The notes under the pieces were generated by a model that was given only the letters and a program-made list of their open reading frames with translations, had not been told where the DNA came from and made no database searches. This document shows positions 1 to 6,922 of a stretch of DNA of 27,331 nucleotides, in pieces. The position numbers and the translations under genes are program-made. The first letter of the stretch is position 1. Each line of letters begins with the position of its first letter. The stretch covers positions 1 through 27,331 of the forward strand of contig CAZVJU010000014.1 in assembly GCA_964627195.1 (NCBI GenBank), read 5' to 3'. The stretch comes from CAZVJU01 sp964627195 (GTDB lineage Bacteria > Patescibacteriota > Microgenomatia > UBA8517).

Positions 1-17
1 ATTAAGAACTACTTATC

Positions 18-638
18 ATGCAGTTAATTAATCCTACAGGCGACTCATTTTGGAAAAGACTTGTCTTCATCCTTGTTTTTTTTACTATTACACCGGTTAC
101 GCTTTTTGCAAGCGTTATATCTCTTATTGCAATCTCAAATACAAAAACGTTTAACGAGGAAGCTATAAATTTAATCGATAGCCCCAAATCGGGAATTCAA
201 GTCTATGCCGCTCTCCCTGGTACATTTCCGAGCGTAGGCGGAGAAGTGATCGAGGCAGATGCGAGGCCGGAAATTATTCGTGATTATTTAGAAGTCAACA
301 AGTCACCAATGGAACCATATGCTGAGTTTATCGTAAAGACTGCGGATAAATACGGCTTGGATTATCGCTTGATAACCGCAATATCCCAGAAAGAATCAGG
401 TTTGGGTAAAGCAATGCCGAAAGACTGCCACAACGGGTGGGGCTGGGGAATTCACTCCGAAGGAACTCTCTGTTTTGATACATGGGAAGAAGGAATCGAA
501 ACTGTATCCAAGGGTCTGAAAGAAAAATACCTGGATGAGGGTTATGTTACTATCACTGATATTATGAAAAAATATGCCCATCCATCTTCAACCACATGGG
601 CAGAGGGAGTTCTTCTTTATATGAGCCAGATGGAATAA
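18..638 (+). CDS. Membrane-anchored lytic-transglycosylase/glucosaminidase-like protein
   Basis: A 206-residue protein. Residues about 13-40 form one hydrophobic membrane segment, so the rest is probably held outside the membrane. Residues about 100-190 resemble the lysozyme-like fold of lytic transglycosylases and endo-beta-N-acetylglucosaminidases: a helix leading into QKESGLG, whose Glu126 would be the catalytic acid, then a Gly/Trp-rich loop (WGWGIH) and a helix starting TWEEGI. Two cysteines, Cys137 and Cys152, flank that loop and could form a disulfide. The expected role is cleaving the glycan strands of peptidoglycan. The start is the first ATG, close to the window edge, so the promoter cannot be judged. 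The fold is inferred from motif spacing, and the exact bond cleaved is unknown. Confidence 0.7.
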   Translation: MQLINPTGDSFWKRLVFILVFFTITPVTLFASVISLIAISNTKTFNEEAINLIDSPKSGIQVYAALPGTFPSVGGEVIEADARPEIIRDYLEVNKSPMEPYAEFIVKTADKYGLDYRLITAISQKESGLGKAMPKDCHNGWGWGIHSEGTLCFDTWEEGIETVSKGLKEKYLDEGYVTITDIMKKYAHPSSTTWAEGVLLYMSQME

Positions 639-660
639 CTTGTCTTTATGCTCAACAAAA

Positions 661-690
661 TCGAGTTTGCAATTGCAAACGAGAATTTTT
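661..690 (+). terminator. Palindrome followed by T-run after the glycosidase gene
   Basis: A perfect 16-nt palindrome at 665-680 (GTTTGCAATTGCAAAC) is followed by a short T-run at 686-690. It lies 23 nt after the stop of the preceding gene and is a plausible intrinsic terminator. The T-run is short and the stem is AT-rich, so strength is uncertain. Confidence 0.5.
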
Positions 691-804
691 GAAAACAAAG
701 TTTGTTATTTATATATAACCATCGCAGTTTACCTGCAAATTGGAATAGGATGGGGATATCTGCTAAGCTATTTTCACAAAACGGTTTAAAGTTAGATAAA
801 AGAT

Positions 805-1554
805 ATGTCTGCGGCATATGATACATATGACTATCCGGCCTACTGGATTGGGAGGGAATACGAACACTTTGCAGAAATTATTGCGATAAAAGCCTTTCTG
901 GAAAAAATACCCAAAATCCGCTCCATCCTGGAGATTGGCGCCGGATACGGCAGACTCACACCTTCCTATGCTTACAGAGCAAAGAGAATAATACTTACTG
1001 ACCCTTCCAAAAACCTCCTCGATATCGCAAAGAAATCTCTCCCAAAAAGAAAAATTAAATTCCTCAAAGCAAAAGTTGAAGATTTGCCCGAAAAAATCCC
1101 ACCCCACTCTATTGACCTTATTATTTTAGTCCGCGTCCTCCACCACATTGAAGATATAGAGAAAATGTTTTCTGTAATTAAAAAAATCTCTAAAAGAAAT
1201 GGTTACTTTATTTTAGAATTTGCCAATAAACGGCATTTAAAAGCAACGATCGAGGAATTTATACATGGCAACTTCACATTCCTACTTGATATTTTCACCA
1301 AAGATATAAGTACTTCTTTAAAGAAGGACAGTCTGCCATTCAACAACTACCACCCGGATCGGATATCCTATCTTTTGAAAAAATACGGCTTTAAAATAGT
1401 TGATATGCGCTCCGTTTCAAACGTGAGAAGCCCGTTTTTAAAACGCTTATTACCTACAGAGCTTCTTTTGGCAATTGAACGCAACCTCCAGAGACCTCTG
1501 GCAAAAATCTTTTTCGGCCCTTCAGTGTTTATACTCGCCAAAAACACTAATTGA
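805..1554 (+). CDS. Class I SAM-dependent methyltransferase
   Basis: A 249-residue protein with a Rossmann-type methyltransferase core of the Methyltransf_11/25 kind. Motif I is LEIGAGYGRL (residues about 42-51), the S-adenosylmethionine-binding glycine loop. The acidic end of strand 2 is Asp66 in ILTDPS. A KAKVEDLP segment matches motif II, and LIILVRVLHHIED matches the motif III/post-motif region. The C-terminal third (about 150-249) is basic and lacks a recognisable domain. It probably holds the substrate-binding part. Similar small-molecule or lipid/sugar methyltransferases are common, and the substrate cannot be read from the sequence. No neighbour fixes the pathway. Confidence 0.8.
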   Translation: MSAAYDTYDYPAYWIGREYEHFAEIIAIKAFLEKIPKIRSILEIGAGYGRLTPSYAYRAKRIILTDPSKNLLDIAKKSLPKRKIKFLKAKVEDLPEKIPPHSIDLIILVRVLHHIEDIEKMFSVIKKISKRNGYFILEFANKRHLKATIEEFIHGNFTFLLDIFTKDISTSLKKDSLPFNNYHPDRISYLLKKYGFKIVDMRSVSNVRSPFLKRLLPTELLLAIERNLQRPLAKIFFGPSVFILAKNTN

Positions 1555-1608
1555 CGTTACATAGTATAATCTTTTACCTTTCCATTTTAGAAATTCCGCA
1601 GGCTTATG

Positions 1609-1712
1609 ACATCCTCCCCGCGCTGATAGCGCGGGGTTTCCTCTAAGGAGGATGACGAACAGCGTTCGATTCATCCCCGCTCTGAAAGGACGGGGTTTTC
1701 TCGAATGCTGTT
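1609..1712. repeat. Tandem REP-like double palindrome (IS200/IS605-end type)
   Basis: Two nested hairpins stand side by side. The first has CCCCGCGCT (1616-1624) pairing with AGCGCGGGG (1628-1636) around a 3-nt loop, wrapped by CATCCT (1610-1615) and AGGATG (1649-1654). The second has CCCCG (1675-1679) with CGGGG (1691-1695), wrapped by AACAGCGTTCG (1658-1668) and CGAATGCTGTT (1702-1712), an 11-bp stem with one G-U pair. The CATCCTCCCCGCGC head is typical of REP elements and IS200/IS605 transposon ends. No transposase is present, so this is either a solitary REP pair or a remnant. It could also end transcription of the upstream methyltransferase gene. Confidence 0.6.
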
Positions 1713-1776
1713 ATAATCTTGACAAGCCTACAAAAGCTGGTATTTTTGAACTTTTGCTACGAAAATCAGCCTATAG

Positions 1777-1805
1777 TTGATTTTCCTATAATGTTATGCT
1801 ATAGT
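1777..1805 (+). promoter_or_regulatory. Promoter of the putative small RNA
   Basis: TTGATT at 1777-1782 and TATAGT at 1800-1805 are separated by 17 nt. TATGC directly before the -10 resembles an extended -10. A second TATAAT lies at 1787-1792. Expected start of transcription is near 1812. Confidence 0.5.
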
Positions 1806-1864
1806 ACATCCACGTTCTGAGGCTACCCTCGATTTATCGAAGGGATCGGCGTCAGGATTTTCCT

Positions 1865-1888
1865 GGCAGGTACCATACGGAACCTGCC
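1865..1888 (+). repeat. ATAC-loop hairpin repeat, copy 1
   Basis: GGCAGGTACC (1865-1874), loop ATAC, then GGAACCTGCC: nine pairs with one A-A mismatch. It shares AGGTACCATACGG exactly with the hairpin at 13500-13523, and the second outer pair is swapped between the copies (G-C against C-G). Confidence 0.5.
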
Positions 1889-1896
1889 TTCCTAAA

Positions 1897-1928
1897 AGAC
1901 CTTACTTAACCGTAAGGTCTTTTTTTTT
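1897..1928 (+). terminator. Intrinsic terminator of the small RNA
   Basis: AGACCTTAC (1897-1905) pairs perfectly with GTAAGGTCT (1912-1920) around a 6-nt loop, followed by nine T's (1920-1928). This is a textbook Rho-independent terminator and the strongest evidence that the region upstream is transcribed rightward. Confidence 0.85.
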
Positions 1929-1932
1929 GCTT

Positions 1933-1967
1933 CGTCATTTCTTTCAAAAGAAAGGACGACAAAGAAA
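1933..1967 (+). repeat. TTTCTTT-core hairpin repeat, copy A
   Basis: Outer stem CGTC/GACG (1933-1936, 1955-1958) encloses a TTTCTTT/AAAGAAA core and is followed by ACAAAGAAA (1959-1967). The same plan occurs at 15769-15806 and, inverted, at 2112-2149. It begins 4 nt after the terminator T-run. Confidence 0.5.
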
Positions 1968-2044
1968 CTTAAATACACTCGTTAATCGAATTTGCATATC
2001 TACTTAAATGCAGTATTTAATTCTTGTATAATTGCATGTAACAA

Positions 2045-2068
2045 TCCCGAGCGAAGTCGAGGGATTGG
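2045..2068. repeat. Short GC-richer palindrome before tRNA-Leu
   Basis: ATCCC...GGGAT frames the sequence GAGCGAAGTCGA, giving a small hairpin downstream of a TATAAT at about 2027-2032. It looks like one more dispersed palindrome rather than part of a gene. The only ORF start after it is a 4-codon ATG that leads nowhere. Confidence 0.3.
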
Positions 2069-2111
2069 GAGGAGGAATGACATCTAAGTAGTCCTCAAAG
2101 AATTAAATAGT

Positions 2112-2149
2112 TTTCTTTGCCTAACTTTCTTTTTCTAAAAGAAAGTTAG
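2112..2149 (-). repeat. TTTCTTT-core hairpin repeat, copy C (inverted)
   Basis: CTAACTTTCT (2121-2130) and AGAAAGTTAG (2140-2149) form a perfect 10-bp stem. Read on the minus strand it is followed by GCAAAGAAA, matching the flank of copies A and B. It ends about 10 nt before tRNA-Leu. Confidence 0.5.
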
Positions 2150-2159
2150 AGTTTGACGC

Positions 2160-2244
2160 GCCGGGGTGGCGGAATTGGCAGACGCGCAGGATTTAGGATC
2201 CTGTGAGGTTAAACCTTATGGAGGTTCGAGTCCTCTCCTCGGCA
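2160..2244 (+). tRNA. tRNA-Leu (anticodon UAG)
   Basis: An 85-nt cloverleaf. The acceptor GCCGGGG (2160-2166) pairs with CCTCGGC (2237-2243), with discriminator A2244. The anticodon arm carries loop TTTAGGA, giving anticodon UAG, which reads CUN leucine codons. A long variable arm (about TGAGGTTAAACCTTA) marks it as class II. The T-arm is GGAGG-TTCGAGT-CCTCT. The 3' CCA is not encoded. Confidence 0.95.
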
Positions 2245-2293
2245 CAAAGTGACAAGTATGATATAAGTTGAGTAAAGTTGATATAGTTAAGCC

Positions 2294-2998
2294 ATGGAAA
2301 TACAAGAATTTAAGGAACCCTCTAAACAATTGAATGAAGTAACTTTTACAAAACTACAGTTAATTCTAGGAGCTATATTTGGATTTGCCTTATTCGGAAT
2401 CGTTGGATATTTTTTAGGATTAAGCCAATCGTCTTTTCAAAGTCAAAGGGTAGTCAATGAGAAATCAACCACACGAATTGAGGCAACACCTACCACAAAC
2501 CAACCCGATACTCTTTGTGGTGTTGATAAGTTTCGTTTGTCTGCGCCTGTTACATATGGAAGCAAGCAATATTTTATTTTCAAACGTAACTCGATGAACG
2601 TAGTTTTGCCTCAAGGTGATAGGAACTATTTGGAATCTGGAGTATTTGTTACCGACAATGAAAAGGGTGTAAACTGCGAAAAACTAATTGAGATTTTTGA
2701 TGAATCTCCAGCTAAAAATAATATATATGAGTTTTATGCGGATAATGAGGTACTTTACATTATGGCCATTGACCAGTTTGGAGCTGGCAGCGGAGAAGGA
2801 AACGCAAAAATTTTGAAGTCAATTGATAGTGGAAAGTCTTGGGAAACTAAATACTGTTTTTATTATACGCCTGAAATGAACATTAATATTAAAGATTTTA
2901 TTTCAAATTCTCGCCCGACAATAAAAACAATGAATTTAAATAATCCCTATTGTAAAGACTTTATTCTAGGAGTAGAAGGTGGAAGACTTATTAGATGA
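2294..2998 (+). CDS. Hypothetical single-pass membrane protein
   Basis: A 234-residue protein of unknown family. Residues about 20-45 form one hydrophobic segment, after which a Thr-rich linker (about 58-73) leads to an exported domain of about 160 residues. That domain has five cysteines, including Cys-Gly in LCGVDKF and a late YCKDF, and includes a phrase (SIDSGKSWETKYCFYY) reminiscent of BNR/sialidase Asp-box repeats, although a single such phrase is weak evidence. A TATAGT at 2282-2287 ends 6 nt before the ATG, suggesting a leaderless message. It lies between tRNA-Leu and a short tRNA-Leu-3'-end-like stretch at 3069-3097. Confidence 0.65.
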   Translation: MEIQEFKEPSKQLNEVTFTKLQLILGAIFGFALFGIVGYFLGLSQSSFQSQRVVNEKSTTRIEATPTTNQPDTLCGVDKFRLSAPVTYGSKQYFIFKRNSMNVVLPQGDRNYLESGVFVTDNEKGVNCEKLIEIFDESPAKNNIYEFYADNEVLYIMAIDQFGAGSGEGNAKILKSIDSGKSWETKYCFYYTPEMNINIKDFISNSRPTIKTMNLNNPYCKDFILGVEGGRLIR

Positions 2999-3068
2999 GT
3001 ACTGAGAAGTTCAAGTTGCCCAGCCAGAATTCGTGCATCGTCTGATGTATCATTGAAAAGTCGGGTAA

Positions 3069-3097
3069 GGTTCGAGTAAAGTACAGTACTCGGCACA
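3069..3097 (+). repeat. Possible degenerate copy of the tRNA-Leu 3' end
   Basis: GGTTCGAGT (3069-3077) and CTCGGCACA (3089-3097) are exact 9-nt matches to the T-loop and acceptor end of the tRNA-Leu at 2160-2244, in the same order but separated by 11 nt instead of 6. This could be a decayed attachment site left by integration at the tRNA. Chance similarity is not excluded. Confidence 0.3.
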
Positions 3098-3099
3098 TA

Positions 3100-3444
3100 A
3101 TGGGAAAGAAATTATTGCCTTTTTTCATCATCTTAGCCTTTCCGGTTGTTATACTTCTTTTCTTTACCTTATTTCAATTCCAGAGAAAAATCCGCGAAAA
3201 TGTAGTAGGAAAAAAAGTTGAACCAACTCCAAAAATCCTTACTGACGATAAAGGCAATCCTGTAATGGCATCCGGTAACTGCAATTTACCTTCAGACTGC
3301 TTCCTAACCGGCTGTTCTTCCCAGGTTTGCGCGAACCATGAGGTCATTACAACCTGCGAAGCAGTTGAATTTCCGGAAAAAGCAACCTATTCCTGCGGAT
3401 GTATAGACCAACGGTGTCTTTGGTACAAAAAAGAAGACAGATGA
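3100..3444 (+). CDS. Membrane-anchored eight-cysteine-cluster protein
   Basis: A 114-residue protein. Residues about 5-28 form a strongly hydrophobic signal anchor. After a Pro/Lys linker the last 55 residues hold exactly eight cysteines in the order C, C (SDC), C (TGC), C (QVC), C (TTC), CGC and C (QRC), followed by Leu-Trp. This fits the small 'eight-cysteine-cluster' domain found in exported proteins of several lineages. The cysteines probably form disulfides outside the cell or bind a metal. Function is unknown. It starts 3 nt after the tRNA-like remnant. Confidence 0.65.
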   Translation: MGKKLLPFFIILAFPVVILLFFTLFQFQRKIRENVVGKKVEPTPKILTDDKGNPVMASGNCNLPSDCFLTGCSSQVCANHEVITTCEAVEFPEKATYSCGCIDQRCLWYKKEDR

Positions 3445-3494
3445 AGACCTTGTGGAAAGGTTGTATGATTAAAGTAGGAAAGTAAAAAAAAGCA

Positions 3495-3701
3495 ATGGAA
3501 TCTGTCCACATACATAAAAGTAAACTTTACAATAACTTTGGCGTTTTCTTACTTCTTATCCCCTCGATTATTTTTATACTTATCTTAGCTTTTTACATTT
3601 TCAGACTAGGAGGAAAACAAAATGAAGTTGCATCTACTTCACAATCAGACATGATGGGGGAAAATACATTTGACATCCAGACTAATAATGTGAAAAAATA
3701 G
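3495..3701 (+). CDS. Small single-pass membrane protein
   Basis: A 68-residue protein with one hydrophobic segment (residues about 14-37), followed by a short polar tail rich in Ser, Asn, Gln and Thr. No family is recognised. It ends 4 nt before the next gene and shares its direction with the flanking envelope-protein genes, so it is probably co-transcribed with them. Confidence 0.55.
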   Translation: MESVHIHKSKLYNNFGVFLLLIPSIIFILILAFYIFRLGGKQNEVASTSQSDMMGENTFDIQTNNVKK

Positions 3702-3705
3702 TTAT

Positions 3706-4368
3706 ATGAGCAAAGTTGCAATTGCTGTTTTATCTTTTATCTCATTTTTTCTCTTAAGCTCATCTGTAATTGCTCAAACTTCGACCCCCAGAAAATCCCC
3801 GCAGGTAAGACGGCTTGAAATCCAGCAAGAAATAGAGGACAAGAAAGAAGCCTTACAGGAAAGGCTCAAAGATCTTCAGGAAAGAGAAGTGGAAAGAAAA
3901 GCAACCAGAGAAGCTATGCTCACTGAACTTCGTCAAAACCGAATCCGAGCATATTGGCAGAGGCTAAGTGCGAGACTACTTGCGACAATAGAGAGATTGG
4001 AGAAAATTATTGCAAGAATAGAGTCCCGAATTGCAAAAATAGAAGAGTCAGATCCCAAAGTTAACACTTCGAGTATAAAAACTGATCTTGAAGAAGCAAA
4101 AAAATCTCTGGCTAACATACAATTGGAAATGAATTTGGCAAATACCATCTTTGAAGAAATGCTAGTTTCTGACAATCCAAAGGTGGTATTTAAAGAGGTT
4201 AGAATAACTATACAGAAAATCAGAAAGGAACTTGTAGAGGTCCATAGACTTCTCGTCGGAGTTATAACAAAAATCAAAGGCCTAAGAGTCGGACAGGCAG
4301 CAAAAAACAGCATAACCACAACACCCAGTGTAATACCAAGCGTGACACCATCGGTAACGCCAATATAG
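3706..4368 (+). CDS. Exported coiled-coil protein with Pro-Ser-Val-Thr tail
   Basis: A 220-residue protein. Residues 1-23 look like a signal peptide ending near VIAQT. Residues about 35-200 are almost entirely charged heptad-like helix rich in Glu, Lys, Arg and Leu (EIEDKKEALQERL and similar), which predicts a long coiled coil. The last 15 residues repeat PSV/PSVT and resemble the Pro-Thr linkers of other Microgenomates surface proteins. No enzymatic motif is seen, so a structural or envelope role is likely. It follows the previous stop by 4 nt. Confidence 0.65.
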   Translation: MSKVAIAVLSFISFFLLSSSVIAQTSTPRKSPQVRRLEIQQEIEDKKEALQERLKDLQEREVERKATREAMLTELRQNRIRAYWQRLSARLLATIERLEKIIARIESRIAKIEESDPKVNTSSIKTDLEEAKKSLANIQLEMNLANTIFEEMLVSDNPKVVFKEVRITIQKIRKELVEVHRLLVGVITKIKGLRVGQAAKNSITTTPSVIPSVTPSVTPI

Positions 4369-4391
4369 CGAAGGGGGTGCAAAATAAAACT

Positions 4392-4655
4392 ATGCAACTA
4401 GTCTCGAGAAAAAATTTTATTATATTCCTGGCAGCTATTCTCGTTATAGCCCTCGGGTTTATGTCTATAACCCTTGCTAAAAAATCGATGAAACCCAGAG
4501 TAGAGCAGACGTTCCAAGAGGAGATGCAAAAAGTCGAAAGCCAATCACCATCTGACCAAACTGAGGACATCGAAGAAGATTTAAACGAAACAAACTTAGA
4601 TAGTGTTGACAAAGAGCTTCAGGACGTCGATAAAGAGCTTAACACGACGCTTTAA
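4392..4655 (+). CDS. Small membrane protein with acidic tail
   Basis: About 87 residues: one hydrophobic segment (roughly residues 8-27) and then a tail rich in Glu, Asp and Gln containing two near repeats, DSVDKELQD and DVDKELN. A GTG at 4377 would extend it by five residues, but the purine run (AAGGGGG) would then touch the start codon. I prefer the ATG at 4392. Unknown family, and in line with the preceding envelope-protein genes. Confidence 0.55.
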   Translation: MQLVSRKNFIIFLAAILVIALGFMSITLAKKSMKPRVEQTFQEEMQKVESQSPSDQTEDIEEDLNETNLDSVDKELQDVDKELNTTL

Positions 4656-4676
4656 TTTTTCCTCGCAATTCTCATT

Positions 4677-5210
4677 ATGAAATACTCAAAGATATTGATT
4701 ATTATCTTATGTACAGCTTTTTTGTTTATTAGTTATCTACTTGCCAAAAGCCGGATAGAAAAGTTCCAATCCGATACCTCTGAAAAAACTTCTGTATCGA
4801 GACAAGAAACACCTTTAGAACTGCCAAGTTCTCAAGGTCAGTTTGTAAAAATAAACGATACTACTATCTTTGTAGATATAGCCAAAAGCGAGAGCGAAAC
4901 ACAAAGGGGGTTATCAGGGCGAAAACCATTAGAAGAAAATCAAGGACTGCTTTTTGTTTTTAACAATAACTCGTTTTCGGGTTTTTGGATGAAGGATATG
5001 CTTTTTCCGATAGATATCATTTGGATTACTAATGGTAAAATTGTTGGCATCGAGAAAGATGCACAACCCGAACCCGGGAAACCACTTAGCCAACTTAAAA
5101 TTTACTACCCGCCGGAAGCAATAAATTTTGTATTGGAAGTCAATGCAGGCTCCTCCGACAAGTTTGGGATAAAAATAGGGGATTCAATTGATCTTTCTCA
5201 CGTTCAATAA
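4677..5210 (+). CDS. Membrane-anchored DUF192 protein
   Basis: A 177-residue protein. The N-terminal hydrophobic stretch (residues about 5-24) is a signal anchor. Residues about 55-175 match the DUF192 family. The diagnostic phrases are RGLSGRKPL, GLLFVF, FWMKDMLFPIDIIWI and the final GDSI. DUF192 proteins are small exported beta-rich domains of unknown biochemical function, widespread in bacteria and archaea. The gene ends 1 nt before the end of the oppositely transcribed polymerase gene, so the two are convergent with no intergenic space. It closes the block of exported proteins beginning at 2294. Confidence 0.85.
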   Translation: MKYSKILIIILCTAFLFISYLLAKSRIEKFQSDTSEKTSVSRQETPLELPSSQGQFVKINDTTIFVDIAKSESETQRGLSGRKPLEENQGLLFVFNNNSFSGFWMKDMLFPIDIIWITNGKIVGIEKDAQPEPGKPLSQLKIYYPPEAINFVLEVNAGSSDKFGIKIGDSIDLSHVQ

Positions 5211-5211
5211 T

Positions 5212-6567
5212 TCAGCTTATCTTATTCGGGTCATTCGGGTATATTCGCAAATTCGGGTCGGTCATTGTGAATTCTTCCAATTCTTTCACTCCTCCGAAAG
5301 CAATTCTATCCGGAACCGTGCTGTCTGTACCAAGCATCCGTCCTGGCATTATCACAAAACTTCCCCAACGTTCATTAATTTGATCTATTGAAGCGACTAA
5401 TTTCTCCTTTTTGATAACATCTTCAAAAAGTTCCAGTTGAGAAGTATGAAATTTTGTCAGGTTAAATACAGATACTGCCAACTCCCGCACGGGCCTGCCT
5501 GAGCAGGCAGGTTTTAGATAAGGGGAGCTACATAAAATCCTGAGGGCCTTTTTGTAAATATCACGGGTATCAAATACCTCCCTGTCTAGAGTTGATCCTT
5601 TGTGCCAGAAATTACCATCTTTGTAGGAAATTGACACATGTACGCCCTTTGCTTTATACCCGGCGCTGCGCAGCCGCGCACTCATCTTTGTTACCAATTT
5701 GGCTAAAATAGGGGAAAGCTCGCTCGGCGTAACTAACGTCTTGGGAAGTGTATAAGAATTACCATAACTTCTTCTGCCAAAGATAACATCATCAACCTCC
5801 CACCCACGAAGTCTAGTGTACCAATAATAACCGTTAATCGATTCAAAAGCGGCTTTCAGTTTCCATAAAGGTGCCTTATAAAAATCGATAACCGTGTAAA
5901 TTCCCAGGTTATTTAATCTCGCAGCGTTTCTTATCTTGATATATGGAAGGTCGGTTAATTTAAGTTTAAGATAAATTGTCATGAAGTTATCTTTATTTAT
6001 CTCATCCAGTCCGTCGGGTTTGTGAAGACCTGAAGCCAACTTTGCCAAAAACCTATTCGGTGCAATTCCAATCGAGACAGTCAACCAATCTCCAATTTCT
6101 TTCTTAATCCTTCTTTTAATATTTAAGGCAATCTTACATATACCGGATTGTGCGACCATCTTTAAAGGCCAGGCCTTTAAAGAGTATGATTTTTTAAATG
6201 TTCCAAAATCCTTAAAATCTAGTACGAACTCATCTATACTTTTCGGAGTAATGTCATAGGTATAATCCGCCAACAATTTACGTAGTGCAAGATGCACATT
6301 TCTATATTTCCAGGGATCGGGAGACAAAACCACCAATCCGGGATAGAGTAGCTTGCCCTCTTTAACTCTCATTCCCGTCTTTATTCCGTAGCGCTTTGCT
6401 TCAATTGAGGGAGCCAGTATACAACCGTTCGGAGTTGCATAGGCTGCAACTGCAATGGGTTTTCCCCGAAGGTGCGGATTCGCCTGCTGTTCAATCGTCG
6501 CAAAACAACTGTTTAAGTCAATGTGTAATATTGTAGAGGGATGGGGATTAAAATCTAAATTATCCAT
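5212..6567 (-). CDS. dinB: Y-family DNA polymerase (DinB/Pol IV-like)
   Basis: A 451-residue translesion polymerase. The palm motif HIDLNSCFA carries metal-binding Asp17, and PKSIDEFVLDF carries Asp112-Glu113, the second catalytic pair. LAPSIEAKRYGIKTGM is the fingers segment, SIGIAPNRFLAKLASGLHKPDG the conserved palm/thumb segment, and the HhH-type thumb follows (LTDLPYIKI...LGIYTV). The C-terminal third is the little finger. This enzyme copies damaged DNA at low fidelity. An 18-nt perfect inverted repeat at 5494-5511 adds six codons (PACSGR) in frame in the little finger, probably an inserted palindromic element. A small conserved gene lies just upstream on the same strand and is probably co-transcribed. 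Confidence 0.9.
   Translation of the reverse strand: MDNLDFNPHPSTILHIDLNSCFATIEQQANPHLRGKPIAVAAYATPNGCILAPSIEAKRYGIKTGMRVKEGKLLYPGLVVLSPDPWKYRNVHLALRKLLADYTYDITPKSIDEFVLDFKDFGTFKKSYSLKAWPLKMVAQSGICKIALNIKRRIKKEIGDWLTVSIGIAPNRFLAKLASGLHKPDGLDEINKDNFMTIYLKLKLTDLPYIKIRNAARLNNLGIYTVIDFYKAPLWKLKAAFESINGYYWYTRLRGWEVDDVIFGRRSYGNSYTLPKTLVTPSELSPILAKLVTKMSARLRSAGYKAKGVHVSISYKDGNFWHKGSTLDREVFDTRDIYKKALRILCSSPYLKPACSGRPVRELAVSVFNLTKFHTSQLELFEDVIKKEKLVASIDQINERWGSFVIMPGRMLGTDSTVPDRIAFGGVKELEEFTMTDPNLRIYPNDPNKIS
5494..5511. repeat. 18-nt perfect palindrome inside dinB
   Basis: CCTGCCTG-AG-CAGGCAGG: an 8-bp perfect inverted repeat, GC-rich compared with its surroundings, and exactly six codons long. On the minus strand it encodes Pro-Ala-Cys-Ser-Gly-Arg within the little-finger domain. 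Removing it leaves the reading frame intact. Confidence 0.7.
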
Positions 6568-6658
6568 AAAAGTAAAATCAAATATTAAAAATCAAAAAGC
6601 AAATACACAAATCAAAAACTTAATATGTATTTTTGGTATTTGATATTTAATTTTTGAG
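6568..6658. promoter_or_regulatory. AT-rich imperfect inverted repeat upstream of dinB
   Basis: The spacer between the two minus-strand genes is almost purely A and T. It contains two TCAAATATTAAAAATC-like arms in opposite orientation (about 6577-6597 and 6638-6657). It may be a weak terminator, a promoter region or a local repeat. I see no gene in it. Confidence 0.3.
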
Positions 6659-6922
6659 TTAAGATGGAAGGCCGTCGCTAATTTCTTCTAATCTCCAATG
6701 CAAGTTATCAGTATTAAAAACAAGTCGAAAGAAAAGATTTTTACTGACTACAGAAAAAACGTGGAAAAGTGTCCGACCTTGACGAAAAGTATGGTGAAGA
6801 CCGATCTTCAAAATAGGATAAAGCCGACCATTCCAGATAAGCCATTTAGGGAAGACCTTACGGTTATTGCTATCAAAAGAAAGTGTTACCGAGACTGGTA
6901 CGGAAATTTTTTCTATCATCAT
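6659..6922 (-). CDS. Small conserved protein next to dinB
   Basis: An 87-residue protein. Its composition looks genuinely coding: SVTLSFD, VFPKWLIWNGR, a central GLHHTFRQGRTLFHVFSV, then FFRLVFNTDNLHWRLEEISDG, a regular alternation of hydrophobic and charged residues. From memory it resembles a small family that recurs in Microgenomates genomes, where a Tyr/Trp-Gly-Arg strand is followed by a Gly-Leu-His-His motif and a Leu-Glu-Glu-Ile-Ser-Asp-Gly end. Function is unknown. It sits 91 nt upstream of dinB on the same strand, so a DNA-damage-related operon is possible. The plus-strand ORF overlapping it (6698-7054) has poor composition and was rejected. Confidence 0.65.
   Translation of the reverse strand: MMIEKISVPVSVTLSFDSNNRKVFPKWLIWNGRLYPILKIGLHHTFRQGRTLFHVFSVVSKNLFFRLVFNTDNLHWRLEEISDGLPS

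Larger units (their letters stand above)
1812..1928 (+). ncRNA. Putative structured small RNA of about 115 nt
   Basis: Between a promoter (TTGATT-17-TATAGT) and a strong intrinsic terminator lies about 115 nt with no ATG. It reads as a chain of hairpins: CCC-TCGA/TCGA-GGG at about 1826-1843, CAGG/CCTG at about 1853-1865, a ten-step stem with loop ATAC at 1865-1888, and the terminator at 1897-1920. I checked by eye for SRP RNA (GGAAG-CAGC core), 6S, tmRNA, preQ1, SAM and T-box signatures and found none. It may be a free small RNA or a decoupled leader. The next gene downstream is tRNA-Leu 230 nt away, so a cis-regulatory role is unlikely. The 1865-1888 hairpin recurs at 13500-13523. Confidence 0.45.

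Noticed and set aside
1812..1928. SRP RNA, preQ1 or fluoride riboswitch at the small RNA
   Set aside because: Short words such as GTCAGG or GAGG-loop-CCTC occur, but the required cores are missing and no suitable gene follows directly.
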